IMG/VR virus record: IMGVR_UViG_3300011013_001886
Coordinates: 1 to 32,844 of that record
DNA length: 32,844 nt
Reading direction: 5' to 3' (one strand)
DNA from: a virus
In this document: piece by piece, positions 13,964 to 22,286 of the stretch
Numbering within the stretch: position 1 is the stretch's first letter
Layout of the letters: each line of letters begins with the position of its first letter
Notes under the pieces: model-generated
Databases searched by the model: none
The model's input: the letters and a program-made list of their open reading frames with translations, nothing else
What the model was told of the DNA's origin: nothing
Made by a program: the position numbers and the translations under genes

Positions 13964-15491
13964 TCTATCAAACTTGCATGATGACGATGTTTGGGATTTG
14001 ATATGTGAGGGTTACACAAAGGGTGTGTTCCAGCTAGAGTCGCAGCTTGGGAGATCGTGGGCCAAAAAGGTTCGTCCCAAAAACATTAATGAATTAGCCG
14101 CGCTCATATCACTAATCCGTCCGGGATGTTTGAAAGCATTTACGGACGGTAAATCTATGACACAGCACTATGTTGACCGAAAAGCCAACATTGATCCTGT
14201 GACTTATCCTGACGAATCTCTAGAGCACATTCTTGAAGAAACCTATGGGGTGCTCGTATACCAAGAGCAATCTATGATGATCGCTCAAGAGTTGGCTGGG
14301 TTCACTCTTAAAGAAGCAGATTCGCTCCGTAAGGCCATCGGAAAGAAAAAGGCTGGTTTGATGTCAGAGGTTAAAACAGCCTTTCTGGAGGGCGCTGAGG
14401 AGCGTGGAATTGTCACCAAAGAAGTGGCAGAAGAAATCTTTTCATGGATCGAAAAATCTAACCGTTACGCTTTCAATAAATCTCACGCTGTGAGCTATGC
14501 GATTAACGCATACTGGAGCGCCTATTGTAAGTTCCACAAGATGGTGGCCTTTTATGTGGCATATCTAAATCACTCTGAAAGAAAACCAGATCCACAAAGA
14601 GAACTCAAAGAACTAATTATGGATGCTAAAATAGCCGATATAGAAGTATACCCTCCTCGACTACAGCATTTATATACAAATTTTATATCAAAGGAAGATA
14701 AGATATATTTTGGGTTACGTCACACCAAACATGTAGGCCAAAAGGAGTGTGAAAAAATAGAGCAAATATCAGAAGATATTGCAAACTATACATGGATGGA
14801 CGTGCTGATAAACATTATATATAAAGGTAAAATAAACAAAAGAGCTGCAATTGCGCTAATTTCAATTGGTGCTTTTAGTGGTGCTAACAATAAGAAACAT
14901 CGAGAAAAAATGCTTTATGAGTTTGATAGCTGGAAAGATCTCACGGCTAAAGAACAGGCTTATATTGCAGAAAATTATAAAAGTTCCGATAGCCTGTCGG
15001 AAGCCATAGGAAATATGGTACAGGATTCCAAGATCAATAGCCGTAGACTAACAACGGTAGTGGATATTAAACAAATGCTGGATAAGCCACCCCACGATCT
15101 AACCGATAGCGTGAACTCAATAGCAGAACATGAGGAAAAATATATGGGGTGCGCTCTTACTTGCAGTAAGATTGACGCTATTGATGCTAATTTTTCAAAT
15201 TCTTTGTGCAAAGATGTGGCTCGTGGTACTATAAAAGGTAAGTTAAATTTAATCGTGCAAATAAACACAGTAAGACCATATAAAACTAAAAGAGGTAAAA
15301 ATCCCGGTCAGTTGATGGCATTTATTTCAGCCGAAGATGGTAGTGGTGTTCTAGATTCTATTACAGTATTTCCCGAATGTTATGAAAAGTATCGCGATCT
15401 TCTGGTCGAAGGGAATACGGTTTTTATACAGGGCGAAACATCAAAAAAAGAAAACACTTCAGTCATAATCAATAAGGTAAGTCAAGTATGA
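13956..15491 (+). CDS. dnaE: DNA polymerase III alpha, C-terminal piece (fingers, HhH, OB), 511 aa
   Basis: The second part of the split polymerase. Residues 1-29 (FDLSNLHDDDVWDLICEG ... GVFQLES) match the start of the DnaE fingers, where E. coli has a helix followed by VFQLES. Later blocks include ISLIRPGCLK, GVLVYQEQSMMIAQELAG, EADSLRKAIGKK and NKSHAVSYAINAYWSAY, all fingers/beta-binding-region hallmarks. An OB-fold follows at about 400-511. It ends there, without the ~85-residue tau-binding tail of E. coli DnaE. ATG 13956 is chosen because it overlaps the exonuclease stop. The upstream in-frame TTG 13926 would add ten non-conserved residues. The ribosome-binding site is weak, so coupling to the exonuclease is likely. 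Confidence 0.92.
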   Translation: MFDLSNLHDDDVWDLICEGYTKGVFQLESQLGRSWAKKVRPKNINELAALISLIRPGCLKAFTDGKSMTQHYVDRKANIDPVTYPDESLEHILEETYGVLVYQEQSMMIAQELAGFTLKEADSLRKAIGKKKAGLMSEVKTAFLEGAEERGIVTKEVAEEIFSWIEKSNRYAFNKSHAVSYAINAYWSAYCKFHKMVAFYVAYLNHSERKPDPQRELKELIMDAKIADIEVYPPRLQHLYTNFISKEDKIYFGLRHTKHVGQKECEKIEQISEDIANYTWMDVLINIIYKGKINKRAAIALISIGAFSGANNKKHREKMLYEFDSWKDLTAKEQAYIAENYKSSDSLSEAIGNMVQDSKINSRRLTTVVDIKQMLDKPPHDLTDSVNSIAEHEEKYMGCALTCSKIDAIDANFSNSLCKDVARGTIKGKLNLIVQINTVRPYKTKRGKNPGQLMAFISAEDGSGVLDSITVFPECYEKYRDLLVEGNTVFIQGETSKKENTSVIINKVSQV

Positions 15492-15820
15492 ATAAATGTC
15501 ATTTTGTGGGTAGGTTAGTTAGTGACCCCCATTTAGTCAAAACAAATAATACCCACTTAGTAAAGTTTACTTTGGCTATAGAAGACCACCGTCGTGATAA
15601 AGATGGTAGTAAAAAGCGCCGCGTAGATTTTTTAAACTTTGAGGCTTGGGCCACAGCTGCTCAAACGATTGACACACATGCTAGTAAAGGGGATTTTATG
15701 GCAATTGAATCTATTGCTAGGCGTCAATCTTTTAACCAAGAATCTGAAACAGTGTCATTTAGGGTAACAAATTTTAAGATTTTCAATAACAATAAGCTGA
15801 ATGAAAATAATGAAGAATAA
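15488..15820 (+). CDS. ssb: Single-stranded DNA-binding protein, 110 aa
   Basis: A bacterial-type SSB OB-fold protein. It begins MNKCHFVGRLVSDPHLV, the signature strand 1, followed by HLVKFTLAIED and a basic KKRRVDFLNFEAWATAA core (about 46-62). It then has GDFMAIESIARR and the closing strand SFRVTNFKIF. The 110 residues end right after the fold with a polar tail (NNNKLNENNEE). The acidic DDDIPF-like tip that recruits partners in bacterial SSB is absent. It overlaps the polymerase C-piece by four bases and so belongs to the replisome block. It protects single-stranded DNA during replication and recombination. Confidence 0.88.
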   Translation: MNKCHFVGRLVSDPHLVKTNNTHLVKFTLAIEDHRRDKDGSKKRRVDFLNFEAWATAAQTIDTHASKGDFMAIESIARRQSFNQESETVSFRVTNFKIFNNNKLNENNEE

Positions 15821-17453
15821 AAAAGTATTATTTTGCTCTGAAGCATCATGGTTGAGTACAGGGTATGCTGTATATACTAAAGAAGTATTATCTAGATTGC
15901 GCCAAATAGATGGTCTAGAGGTAGCTGAGTTAGCCTGTTATGTAGACCCCACTGATGTTAATATTCCCAATGCGCTATGGAAAATTTATCCAAATAAACC
16001 AGCGCCCGGTGATGCTGCATATGATTCATATAAAGGAAATGTCACAGCTCAATTCGGAGATCAAACATTTAATGCTGTGATGCTGGATTTTCAGCCTGAT
16101 ATAGTTATGGATATTCGTGACTGGTGGATGATTGAGTTTCAACAACGTTCCCCTTTTAGGGATTTCTTTCACTGGGCTATTATGCCCACGGTAGACGCTC
16201 TACCACAAGCAAACCAATGGATTAACACTTTCGCCACCGCTGATTCAGTGTTTGCATATTCGGAATTTGGAAGAGATGTTATGTTACATCAATGTAACAA
16301 TATGAATTTTATAGATATAGCGTCTCCGTCTGCGAGTCAAAATTTTCAACCAGTATCCAATAAGCAACAGCATAAGCTTGATATGGGTGTCTCTCCTGAG
16401 TCACTAATTATTGGAACCGTTATGCGCAATCAAAAACGTAAGCTTTATCCTGATCTTTTGAGATCGTTTCGTATCTTCTTAGATCAAGTAAAAGATCCTA
16501 ATGTATTTCTCTATTGCCATACATATTATCCAGATGTGGGGTGGGATATACCAGCCCTAATTCATGAAAATGGTTTATCTAGTCGTGTGCTTATGACCTA
16601 TAAGTGTAAAAACTGCCAAGATATAACGGTTGACTTTTTTCAAGATGCGATTAAGTATTGCCATAAATGTCAACATTTTAATTGCCATCTAGTGGGAATT
16701 AATAACTCAATCAGCGAACCAGATTTGGCTAGAATATATAATCTGTTTGATATATATGTACAGTATGCCAATAGCGAAGGCTTTGGAATGCCGCAATTAG
16801 AAGCCGCAAACTGTGCAATTCCAGTCATATCTACATATTATTCTGCCATGCAATCAGTGGTAGATAATATTGGCGCAATTGGAATTCCTCCTTTAGGTTT
16901 TTATACGGAGTGTGAGACTGGGTGTAATAGGGCTGTTCCAAACAACGAGCTTTTTATTAATACATTGATAAGCCTACATAAAGAGAAATATAAATTGCCA
17001 GACATTGGTAAGGAAGTTCAAGAAAAGGCTATTGCAAATTATAACTGGGATAAAACTGCTGACGCATGGGCTAAGCGTATTATGTCACTAGAACAAAAAG
17101 ACCCATCTACTACATGGTTATCACAGCCACAGATTAGAGAACCGGCTACAGAAGTTCCTGCGCAGATCACATCTATTACAGATAAAGTTAATTTTATTTT
17201 TGAAAACATACTATATAAGCCACAATGGATAGGAAATTATCTATGGAAACGTGTTCTACGAGATCTCACGTTTGGTTATCGGTGTGAAAATCTGACTAAG
17301 GATTTTTATTTTAGTGAATCTCATGTACAGTCCTACAGTGGCAACACACCATTTTCAGTAGATCAGGCGTGTCAAGAGATGATCAACTTTAGAAACCAGA
17401 TCAATCGATGGGAAGAGGCACGACTTCAAATGATGCAACAAAAGGGAATGTAA
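15801..17453 (+). CDS. GT4-type glycosyltransferase with zinc-ribbon insertion, 550 aa
   Basis: A large GT-B glycosyltransferase. It opens with VLFCSEASWLSTGYAVYTKE, the acceptor-domain Rossmann start. The donor domain holds IIGTVMRNQKRKLYPDLL and the E-x7-E block EGFGMPQLEA. Between them, residues about 269-290 carry CKNC and CHKC, a four-Cys zinc ribbon inserted in the donor domain. The last ~100 residues (after NYNWDKTADAWAKRI) form an extra helical tail unusual for GT4. It begins the long glycan gene cluster and overlaps SSB by 20 bases. ATG 15801 and 15810 are both possible and neither has a strong ribosome-binding site. Donor and acceptor are unknown. Confidence 0.85.
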   Translation: MKIMKNKKVLFCSEASWLSTGYAVYTKEVLSRLRQIDGLEVAELACYVDPTDVNIPNALWKIYPNKPAPGDAAYDSYKGNVTAQFGDQTFNAVMLDFQPDIVMDIRDWWMIEFQQRSPFRDFFHWAIMPTVDALPQANQWINTFATADSVFAYSEFGRDVMLHQCNNMNFIDIASPSASQNFQPVSNKQQHKLDMGVSPESLIIGTVMRNQKRKLYPDLLRSFRIFLDQVKDPNVFLYCHTYYPDVGWDIPALIHENGLSSRVLMTYKCKNCQDITVDFFQDAIKYCHKCQHFNCHLVGINNSISEPDLARIYNLFDIYVQYANSEGFGMPQLEAANCAIPVISTYYSAMQSVVDNIGAIGIPPLGFYTECETGCNRAVPNNELFINTLISLHKEKYKLPDIGKEVQEKAIANYNWDKTADAWAKRIMSLEQKDPSTTWLSQPQIREPATEVPAQITSITDKVNFIFENILYKPQWIGNYLWKRVLRDLTFGYRCENLTKDFYFSESHVQSYSGNTPFSVDQACQEMINFRNQINRWEEARLQMMQQKGM

Positions 17454-18538
17454 TGAAAGTATTGTACATAGGACATTATAAAGATGGTACCGGCTGGGGT
17501 AATGCTGCTATCAACAATATATTAGCGCTTGACGCAGTAGGCGTAAAAGTCGTGCCACGAGCTATTACGTTTGAAGCTGAGGCAAAACCCTACCCCGATA
17601 GAATTAAAGATTTGGAACAAGACTCTATAGAGGAATGTGACGTTTGTGTACAGCATACATTACCTCATTTATATTCCTATGATTCTAATTTTACAAACAT
17701 AGGATTTATAGCCAGCGAAACTAATCATTTTAAAGATAGTTGTTGGCAACACTATGCAAATCTAATGGACGCAATATGGGTACCCACCTCACACACTAAG
17801 GGCGCATGCCGCATGAGTGGTATCACAGTTCCCGTCCATGTGGCTCCCCACTCCCTTAATGTTTCATCCTATGGAAAAATGACAGAAGGAAATAAAATTC
17901 AAGAGCTGGAGCACACATTTAATTTTGCTTTTATTGGTGAGTTTATAGAACGTAAAAATATTCAAGCCTTAATAAGAGCATTTCATACTGAATTTGATCT
18001 TGCTGAACCAGTTAATCTATATATTAAAACTTCACAGCAGCCATTAGAATATATACAGAATTATTGTCAGCAAATTAAAAACGGCTTGAAGATAAGAAAA
18101 AGATACAAGGAAGAAATTATAGTATGTGGACATCTAAATAAAGAAGATTATGTGTCAGTTTTATCACAGTGTCATTCGTTTGTGATGCCTAGTAGAGGAG
18201 AGGCGTTTTGTATTCCAGCCCTAGAAGCAATGGCTCTCGGTATCCCAGTTATTCATACCAAAAACACAGGGATGGATGACTTTTGTATTGGATCAGCTGT
18301 GGAATCTATGGAGGTACCATGTGTGGGAGCTGTTTCTACTTTAGCTAATTTATGTACTGCTAATAATAGATGGTCAGAAATTGATGTCGCAGAATTAGCG
18401 ATTGCTATGCGTAATGCATATATGAAATGGAACACAGAATCAGCACAAGCACAGCGCAAGGAAGCTATTAAAAAAGCTAAACTATATAGCCACCAAAAAA
18501 TAGGAAAACAACTAAAGGAATTATTGCATGACAGCTAA
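17453..18538 (+). CDS. GT4-family glycosyltransferase, 361 aa
   Basis: A retaining GT-B glycosyltransferase. It opens VLYIGHYKDGTGWGNAA, a typical Gly-rich acceptor-side loop. The donor domain begins FNFAFIGEFIERKNIQAL (about 156-173), where Arg/Lys bind the nucleotide-sugar phosphates. The E-x7-E motif is GEAFCIPALEAM (249-260; Glu250 and Glu258). There are no membrane segments. ATG 17453 overlaps the preceding stop (taATG) and is preferred over the open frame from 17408, which lies wholly in the previous gene. Donor sugar unknown. It is the second of three adjacent GT4-type enzymes, suggesting sequential sugar additions to one chain. Confidence 0.87.
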   Translation: MKVLYIGHYKDGTGWGNAAINNILALDAVGVKVVPRAITFEAEAKPYPDRIKDLEQDSIEECDVCVQHTLPHLYSYDSNFTNIGFIASETNHFKDSCWQHYANLMDAIWVPTSHTKGACRMSGITVPVHVAPHSLNVSSYGKMTEGNKIQELEHTFNFAFIGEFIERKNIQALIRAFHTEFDLAEPVNLYIKTSQQPLEYIQNYCQQIKNGLKIRKRYKEEIIVCGHLNKEDYVSVLSQCHSFVMPSRGEAFCIPALEAMALGIPVIHTKNTGMDDFCIGSAVESMEVPCVGAVSTLANLCTANNRWSEIDVAELAIAMRNAYMKWNTESAQAQRKEAIKKAKLYSHQKIGKQLKELLHDS

Positions 18539-19547
18539 TGCTACACCGATGGCAATTAGATCTATACTTCGTCGTCAACAACGACAAGAGCCATTAAATA
18601 TATTAACATTTTGCACCCATGAGAGATATGAGCAAAAGCTATGTCAGACAGGGCATAATTTTTATGCTATTAATTATGGAAAAGAGTGGGACACTGATTA
18701 TGGAAAAATTCCCGAAAACTATTATATCGTTAGAGAGGTCCCATCTTATATAAACTTTGATTTAATTTTATGTCATACCGCCTGTGATCGACTCGGTATA
18801 GCTTATAATATTAGAGACGATTTCAATATACCTATTCTATTACACATGCACACGCTGCCCGACATTAGAAGCGATGTGACCACACAAATAAACCAATTAC
18901 AAGAAGCTGCCAGCAATGTAGATCACAAGAATTTTATTTCTGAATTTAGCATGAACGCATGGGGCTACACTTCGCAAGGCGCATCGTTTATTGAACACGG
19001 TATAGAAACAGACTTTTGGAATATCGATACCGAAGCTGAACGTGAAAATGTTTGTCTATCGGTTGTAAATGATTGGCCAAACAGGGATTGGTGTTGTGGA
19101 TGGGAACTATGGCAACACACTATAGCTGTTAATACCGAAAACATGCTCCCAGTTAAGGTGTGTGGTAAAAGCCCCGGCTTATCAGAGCCTGCACAATCCA
19201 TAGAACATCTTCGGCAAATCTATCAAACATCTAAAATATTTTACAACACTTCACTACATTCACCAGTGCCCACCTCTTTACTGGAAGCTATGTCATGTGG
19301 ATGTGCCGTTGTATCAACTGCAACATGTATGATTCCAGAAATAATAGAACACGAGAAGAACGGACTCATATCTAATGATCCAAATGAACTTCGTCAATTT
19401 CTAGAGCGCTTACTTCAAGATGACGATCTTGCCAGTGATCTTGGAAAAGAAGCTAGAAATACTATGGTAGAAAAATACAGTCTACAAAGACATGTGGATA
19501 ATTGGAACAAACTATTTTATGACACTATCGCGGCCTACAAGGATTAA
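18528..19547 (+). CDS. GT4-type glycosyltransferase, 339 aa
   Basis: A GT-B glycosyltransferase whose donor domain is clear at the C-terminus: SPVPTSLLEAMSCGCAVVST (about 245-264), then IPEIIEHEKNGLISNDPNEL. This is the classic GT4 block that binds the nucleotide sugar. The acceptor half is less conserved and contains several Cys and His residues. The protein starts at ATG 18528, seven bases after AAAGGAA (18514-18520), and overlaps the upstream gene by 11 bases. At 339 residues it is slightly short for GT4. Cytosolic, with no signal peptide. Substrate unknown. Confidence 0.85.
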   Translation: MTANATPMAIRSILRRQQRQEPLNILTFCTHERYEQKLCQTGHNFYAINYGKEWDTDYGKIPENYYIVREVPSYINFDLILCHTACDRLGIAYNIRDDFNIPILLHMHTLPDIRSDVTTQINQLQEAASNVDHKNFISEFSMNAWGYTSQGASFIEHGIETDFWNIDTEAERENVCLSVVNDWPNRDWCCGWELWQHTIAVNTENMLPVKVCGKSPGLSEPAQSIEHLRQIYQTSKIFYNTSLHSPVPTSLLEAMSCGCAVVSTATCMIPEIIEHEKNGLISNDPNELRQFLERLLQDDDLASDLGKEARNTMVEKYSLQRHVDNWNKLFYDTIAAYKD

Positions 19548-19550
19548 ACT

Positions 19551-19976
19551 ATGAAAGTATATCTATCGCCACAAAAACCAGAAGAAAACTATAATGCATG
19601 GATTTCTAATATAGCTACACTTGATGGACAAGTGCTAGATAGTGAAGCTACTCAGATTATTGCTGATCAATTTTTATCCATGTTTAATTATCATGAGGTC
19701 GATCAGATTATATCTAAAGTGTCAAGAAAGATGAGATTGGGATGTGAATTAACTATCATTGAGCCAGACTTTAATTTAATATCGCAGCAATATACTAGAG
19801 ATGATTTCTCATTAGGGGATATTAATAAAATTCTTTTTAATGGATCTTATATCAAGAGTGTTTTAAATCTAGAAGAAATTGTTAATAGACTACCAGCTCA
19901 TAATTTAAGTATCTCTCAAAAATCTTTTAATAATCAGTCTGCACAATTGATCATAAAATGTAGGAGAGAGTCATGA
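19551..19976 (+). CDS. Probable degenerate methyltransferase-like protein, 141 aa
   Basis: A 141-residue protein whose layout resembles the C-terminal half of a class I SAM-dependent methyltransferase. It has a start with sequence-context aromatic residues, FNYHEVDQIISKVSRKMRLG (a helix before strand 5), a strand with ELTIIEPDFNLISQQ, and an ending strand AQLIIKCRRE. The Gly-rich SAM-binding motif I is absent. It is therefore either a truncated or SAM-independent relative, or a different alpha/beta protein. AAGGA precedes the ATG by about eight bases. It overlaps the next gene by four bases. The family call is weak and the coding call is firm. Confidence 0.55.
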   Translation: MKVYLSPQKPEENYNAWISNIATLDGQVLDSEATQIIADQFLSMFNYHEVDQIISKVSRKMRLGCELTIIEPDFNLISQQYTRDDFSLGDINKILFNGSYIKSVLNLEEIVNRLPAHNLSISQKSFNNQSAQLIIKCRRES

Positions 19977-20749
19977 TAACTACATCGTGTAAAGGGTGTG
20001 TCTTTGCGACCTATACTGATAAACAACAATCAGGATGCCAATTGGGGCGCGCAGACAAGCTGATATATGAAACTGATGAAGATGGCCATTATATGGTACA
20101 ACATTTTTGTAACACATACCGTCCCGAAGAGTGGCTCAAAGAATTATCATTAGATGATTATGAAGCTCGACACGATGTGGCTCTTGAAGAAACAATACCA
20201 CGAGTAGGATTTTTTATCATATTTGATCCAACACATGAAATCGGACAACTTAGAATAACACTAGAAGATATTCAAAACCAAACCATAACCCCGAGGTATG
20301 TTGCTGTTATCAATAGTAAGGTAGAATATAATCCCGAAATTCAAGCAATGTTTAAAGAAATGTTTAATATGGAAGATACTATGCATCATATAGTGCAAGT
20401 ATCGGAGATGCCAGAGAACCACAATTTTCTGATCGATGAAGCATTTACTCATGCCAAAAATGGATGGTTATATATAAACTATTCTAACGAAAGAATAGAC
20501 AGAGAATTAATATCTAAGATGCATACTCGTATTAATTTTAATATGAAACCATTGGTAATTGTAAAACCTTATGAAGGTATTAAGGGGCTATTATTTCAAA
20601 CATCTTTATTTAAACTATTAAATGGAAATAAAACAAAAGTACACCATGATCAAACTGTTGATAATAGGCTATTCTTGGAAAAGGTAGAAGGGATGCCTAA
20701 AGATAATTCTGAAACAATTACCACATGGAGTCAGTTTAATGAAGCCTAA
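19973..20749 (+). CDS. Cys-motif plus GT-A-like protein, 258 aa
   Basis: The N-terminal ~50 residues carry Cys6, Cys9, Cys22 and Cys46 (SCKGC ... GC ... HFC), a metal-binding pattern. From about residue 77 the sequence reads like the first Rossmann half of a GT2/GT-A enzyme (RVGFFIIFDP, then LRITLEDIQNQTITPRYVAV). Where GT-A enzymes have an aspartate-rich DxD, this one reads WLYINYSNERI, with no such motif. It may therefore be a non-catalytic or divergent glycosyltransferase fused to a small metal module. The start overlaps the previous stop and follows AGGAGAG. I do not recognise a named family. Confidence 0.62.
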   Translation: MITTSCKGCVFATYTDKQQSGCQLGRADKLIYETDEDGHYMVQHFCNTYRPEEWLKELSLDDYEARHDVALEETIPRVGFFIIFDPTHEIGQLRITLEDIQNQTITPRYVAVINSKVEYNPEIQAMFKEMFNMEDTMHHIVQVSEMPENHNFLIDEAFTHAKNGWLYINYSNERIDRELISKMHTRINFNMKPLVIVKPYEGIKGLLFQTSLFKLLNGNKTKVHHDQTVDNRLFLEKVEGMPKDNSETITTWSQFNEA

Positions 20750-21560
20750 TGTTGCAATTATTATAAGCAATTACAATTATGGCCCCTATGTAATAGAGGC
20801 TATCGAGAGCGCTATTAATCAAACGTATACCGGACCATTACGGGTGTATGTGCTTGATGACGGTTCATCTGATGATTCGTGGGAAAAGATATCTGCTATT
20901 ACAGAAAGCGGATGGGGTGTAGAAGAATTGGACACTAAATATTATAAGGGTCCAATTGAAAGACGGCAAGGTGTTAATGTAGCATCGATGACCCCTAAGG
21001 ATAATCTTTATGCCTATAAAATCAATAACTCAGGAGCGAGCACGGCGCGTAATGTAGCCATGTGGGAGGCGTGGGAATGGAGTGATATATTTGGTATACT
21101 GGACGCAGACGATCTGTATAAACCAAATAAAGTAGAAATTCTAGTAGATAAGCTAATGGAATATCCTGAAGTAGGCGTGGCCTATGCGGATTATAGAATC
21201 CATAGACAGATGGATCATCACCACTATACTAAATATGAAATCAAAAGCCCATATAGTCGAGAGCTTTTATTACAAAAATGTATTGTTCACAGTGGGTCAT
21301 TGGTCAAAAAAGAATATCTAGAACAAATTATTTTACCTTTAACTTCTGAATTTTTTGACAGTCGATTGCATGGTCCGGGAAGCCAATCATTTATTGGATG
21401 TACTGAAGATTATGATCTTTGGATTAGACTGTCTAAGGTTTGTATGATAACCCATGTAGCACAACCCTTGTCCATTGTGCGCGAAACAGGACAAAATCAA
21501 TCATTAAAAATGACCCCCGAAACGTTTCAGCAAAATGCACAAATCTTACAAACAAGATAA
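20739..21560 (+). CDS. GT2-family glycosyltransferase, 273 aa
   Basis: An inverting GT-A glycosyltransferase. It begins VAIIISNYNYGPYVIEAIES, with DDGSSDDS at 40-47 binding the nucleotide. It has NSGASTARN (97-105), metal-binding DADD at 122-125, and a catalytic-base region CTEDYDLWIR (221-230; Glu223-Asp224). All GT2 hallmarks are present and the length is normal for a soluble enzyme without transmembrane helices. It overlaps the preceding gene by 11 bases and GGAG lies upstream. It adds a sugar to a lipid- or protein-linked chain or to another acceptor, with donor unknown. Confidence 0.92.
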   Translation: MKPNVAIIISNYNYGPYVIEAIESAINQTYTGPLRVYVLDDGSSDDSWEKISAITESGWGVEELDTKYYKGPIERRQGVNVASMTPKDNLYAYKINNSGASTARNVAMWEAWEWSDIFGILDADDLYKPNKVEILVDKLMEYPEVGVAYADYRIHRQMDHHHYTKYEIKSPYSRELLLQKCIVHSGSLVKKEYLEQIILPLTSEFFDSRLHGPGSQSFIGCTEDYDLWIRLSKVCMITHVAQPLSIVRETGQNQSLKMTPETFQQNAQILQTR

Positions 21561-22286
21561 ATGACTAGATTTACAAAAAAAATTACCGAAGCGCCTGCCA
21601 CCAATACGCACAATAGCGTAGCTATAGCTATTTTGTCTGCTGGTATTGGTAATAGAATTAAGTCATATGAACCAAGAAGTCTACTTAAGATTGGTAATAA
21701 GACTCTAATTGAGCACCAAATATCAGTCATAAACAACTCTTTCCAATTTCCAGAAATTGTTGGGGTGTTTGGTTATTCAATAGATAAAGTTATTAAAAGG
21801 ATTCGTGGTCAGATACGCATAATAGAAAATCAGCTATATCAAGATACCAATACAGCCGAAAGCTTACGTCTGGCATTTAATAGCACCACTAAAGAAAGTT
21901 TATTATTTTTACATGGTGACTTATATTTTAATTTAGACACGTTGCAAAATTTAGATTATAGTAAATCTTTTTTATTGATGGATACTAAAAATAGCCTGAA
22001 TGATAAAGAGGTAGGAGTAACAGTATGCGATAATAAAGCTACAATATTATCATATGGGCTTCCTGTTAAGTGGTGTCAGATTGCATATATCACTGGGCGC
22101 GAATATAAGATATTGCGACACATATTTCAAAAATTTAATTCAAACCAAAAGAAAATGCTATCTTTTGAAGTCATTAATCATATGATCACCATGGGCGCTG
22201 TTTTTCATTGCTATGAACCTAGTGATATGTTTATACTAGAGATAGATTGCATAAAGGATATTAACTATGAAAATTTTAATCAGTAG
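21561..22286 (+). CDS. Sugar/polyol nucleotidyltransferase-like protein, 241 aa
   Basis: It resembles the NTP-transferase family that activates sugar phosphates or similar small molecules to NDP/CDP forms. The signature LSAGIGNR (25-32) is followed by SLLKIGNKTLIEHQI, matching the L-x-A-G-x-G-x-R ... K-P-x(0,2)-G pattern. HGDLYF (Asp120) would bind metal. It is slightly short (241) and the P of the signature is replaced by S-L-L-K. Adjacent glycosyltransferases and a GDP-fucose synthase make activation of a cluster-specific sugar plausible. It starts right after the preceding stop and overlaps the next gene by 20 bases. Confidence 0.8.
   Translation: MTRFTKKITEAPATNTHNSVAIAILSAGIGNRIKSYEPRSLLKIGNKTLIEHQISVINNSFQFPEIVGVFGYSIDKVIKRIRGQIRIIENQLYQDTNTAESLRLAFNSTTKESLLFLHGDLYFNLDTLQNLDYSKSFLLMDTKNSLNDKEVGVTVCDNKATILSYGLPVKWCQIAYITGREYKILRHIFQKFNSNQKKMLSFEVINHMITMGAVFHCYEPSDMFILEIDCIKDINYENFNQ

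Noticed and set aside
15801-17453. Frameshift or fusion because of the 100-residue C-terminal extension
   Set aside because: The frame is continuous, codon use is like the rest and no second stop or ribosome-binding site appears. It is reported only as an unusual extension.
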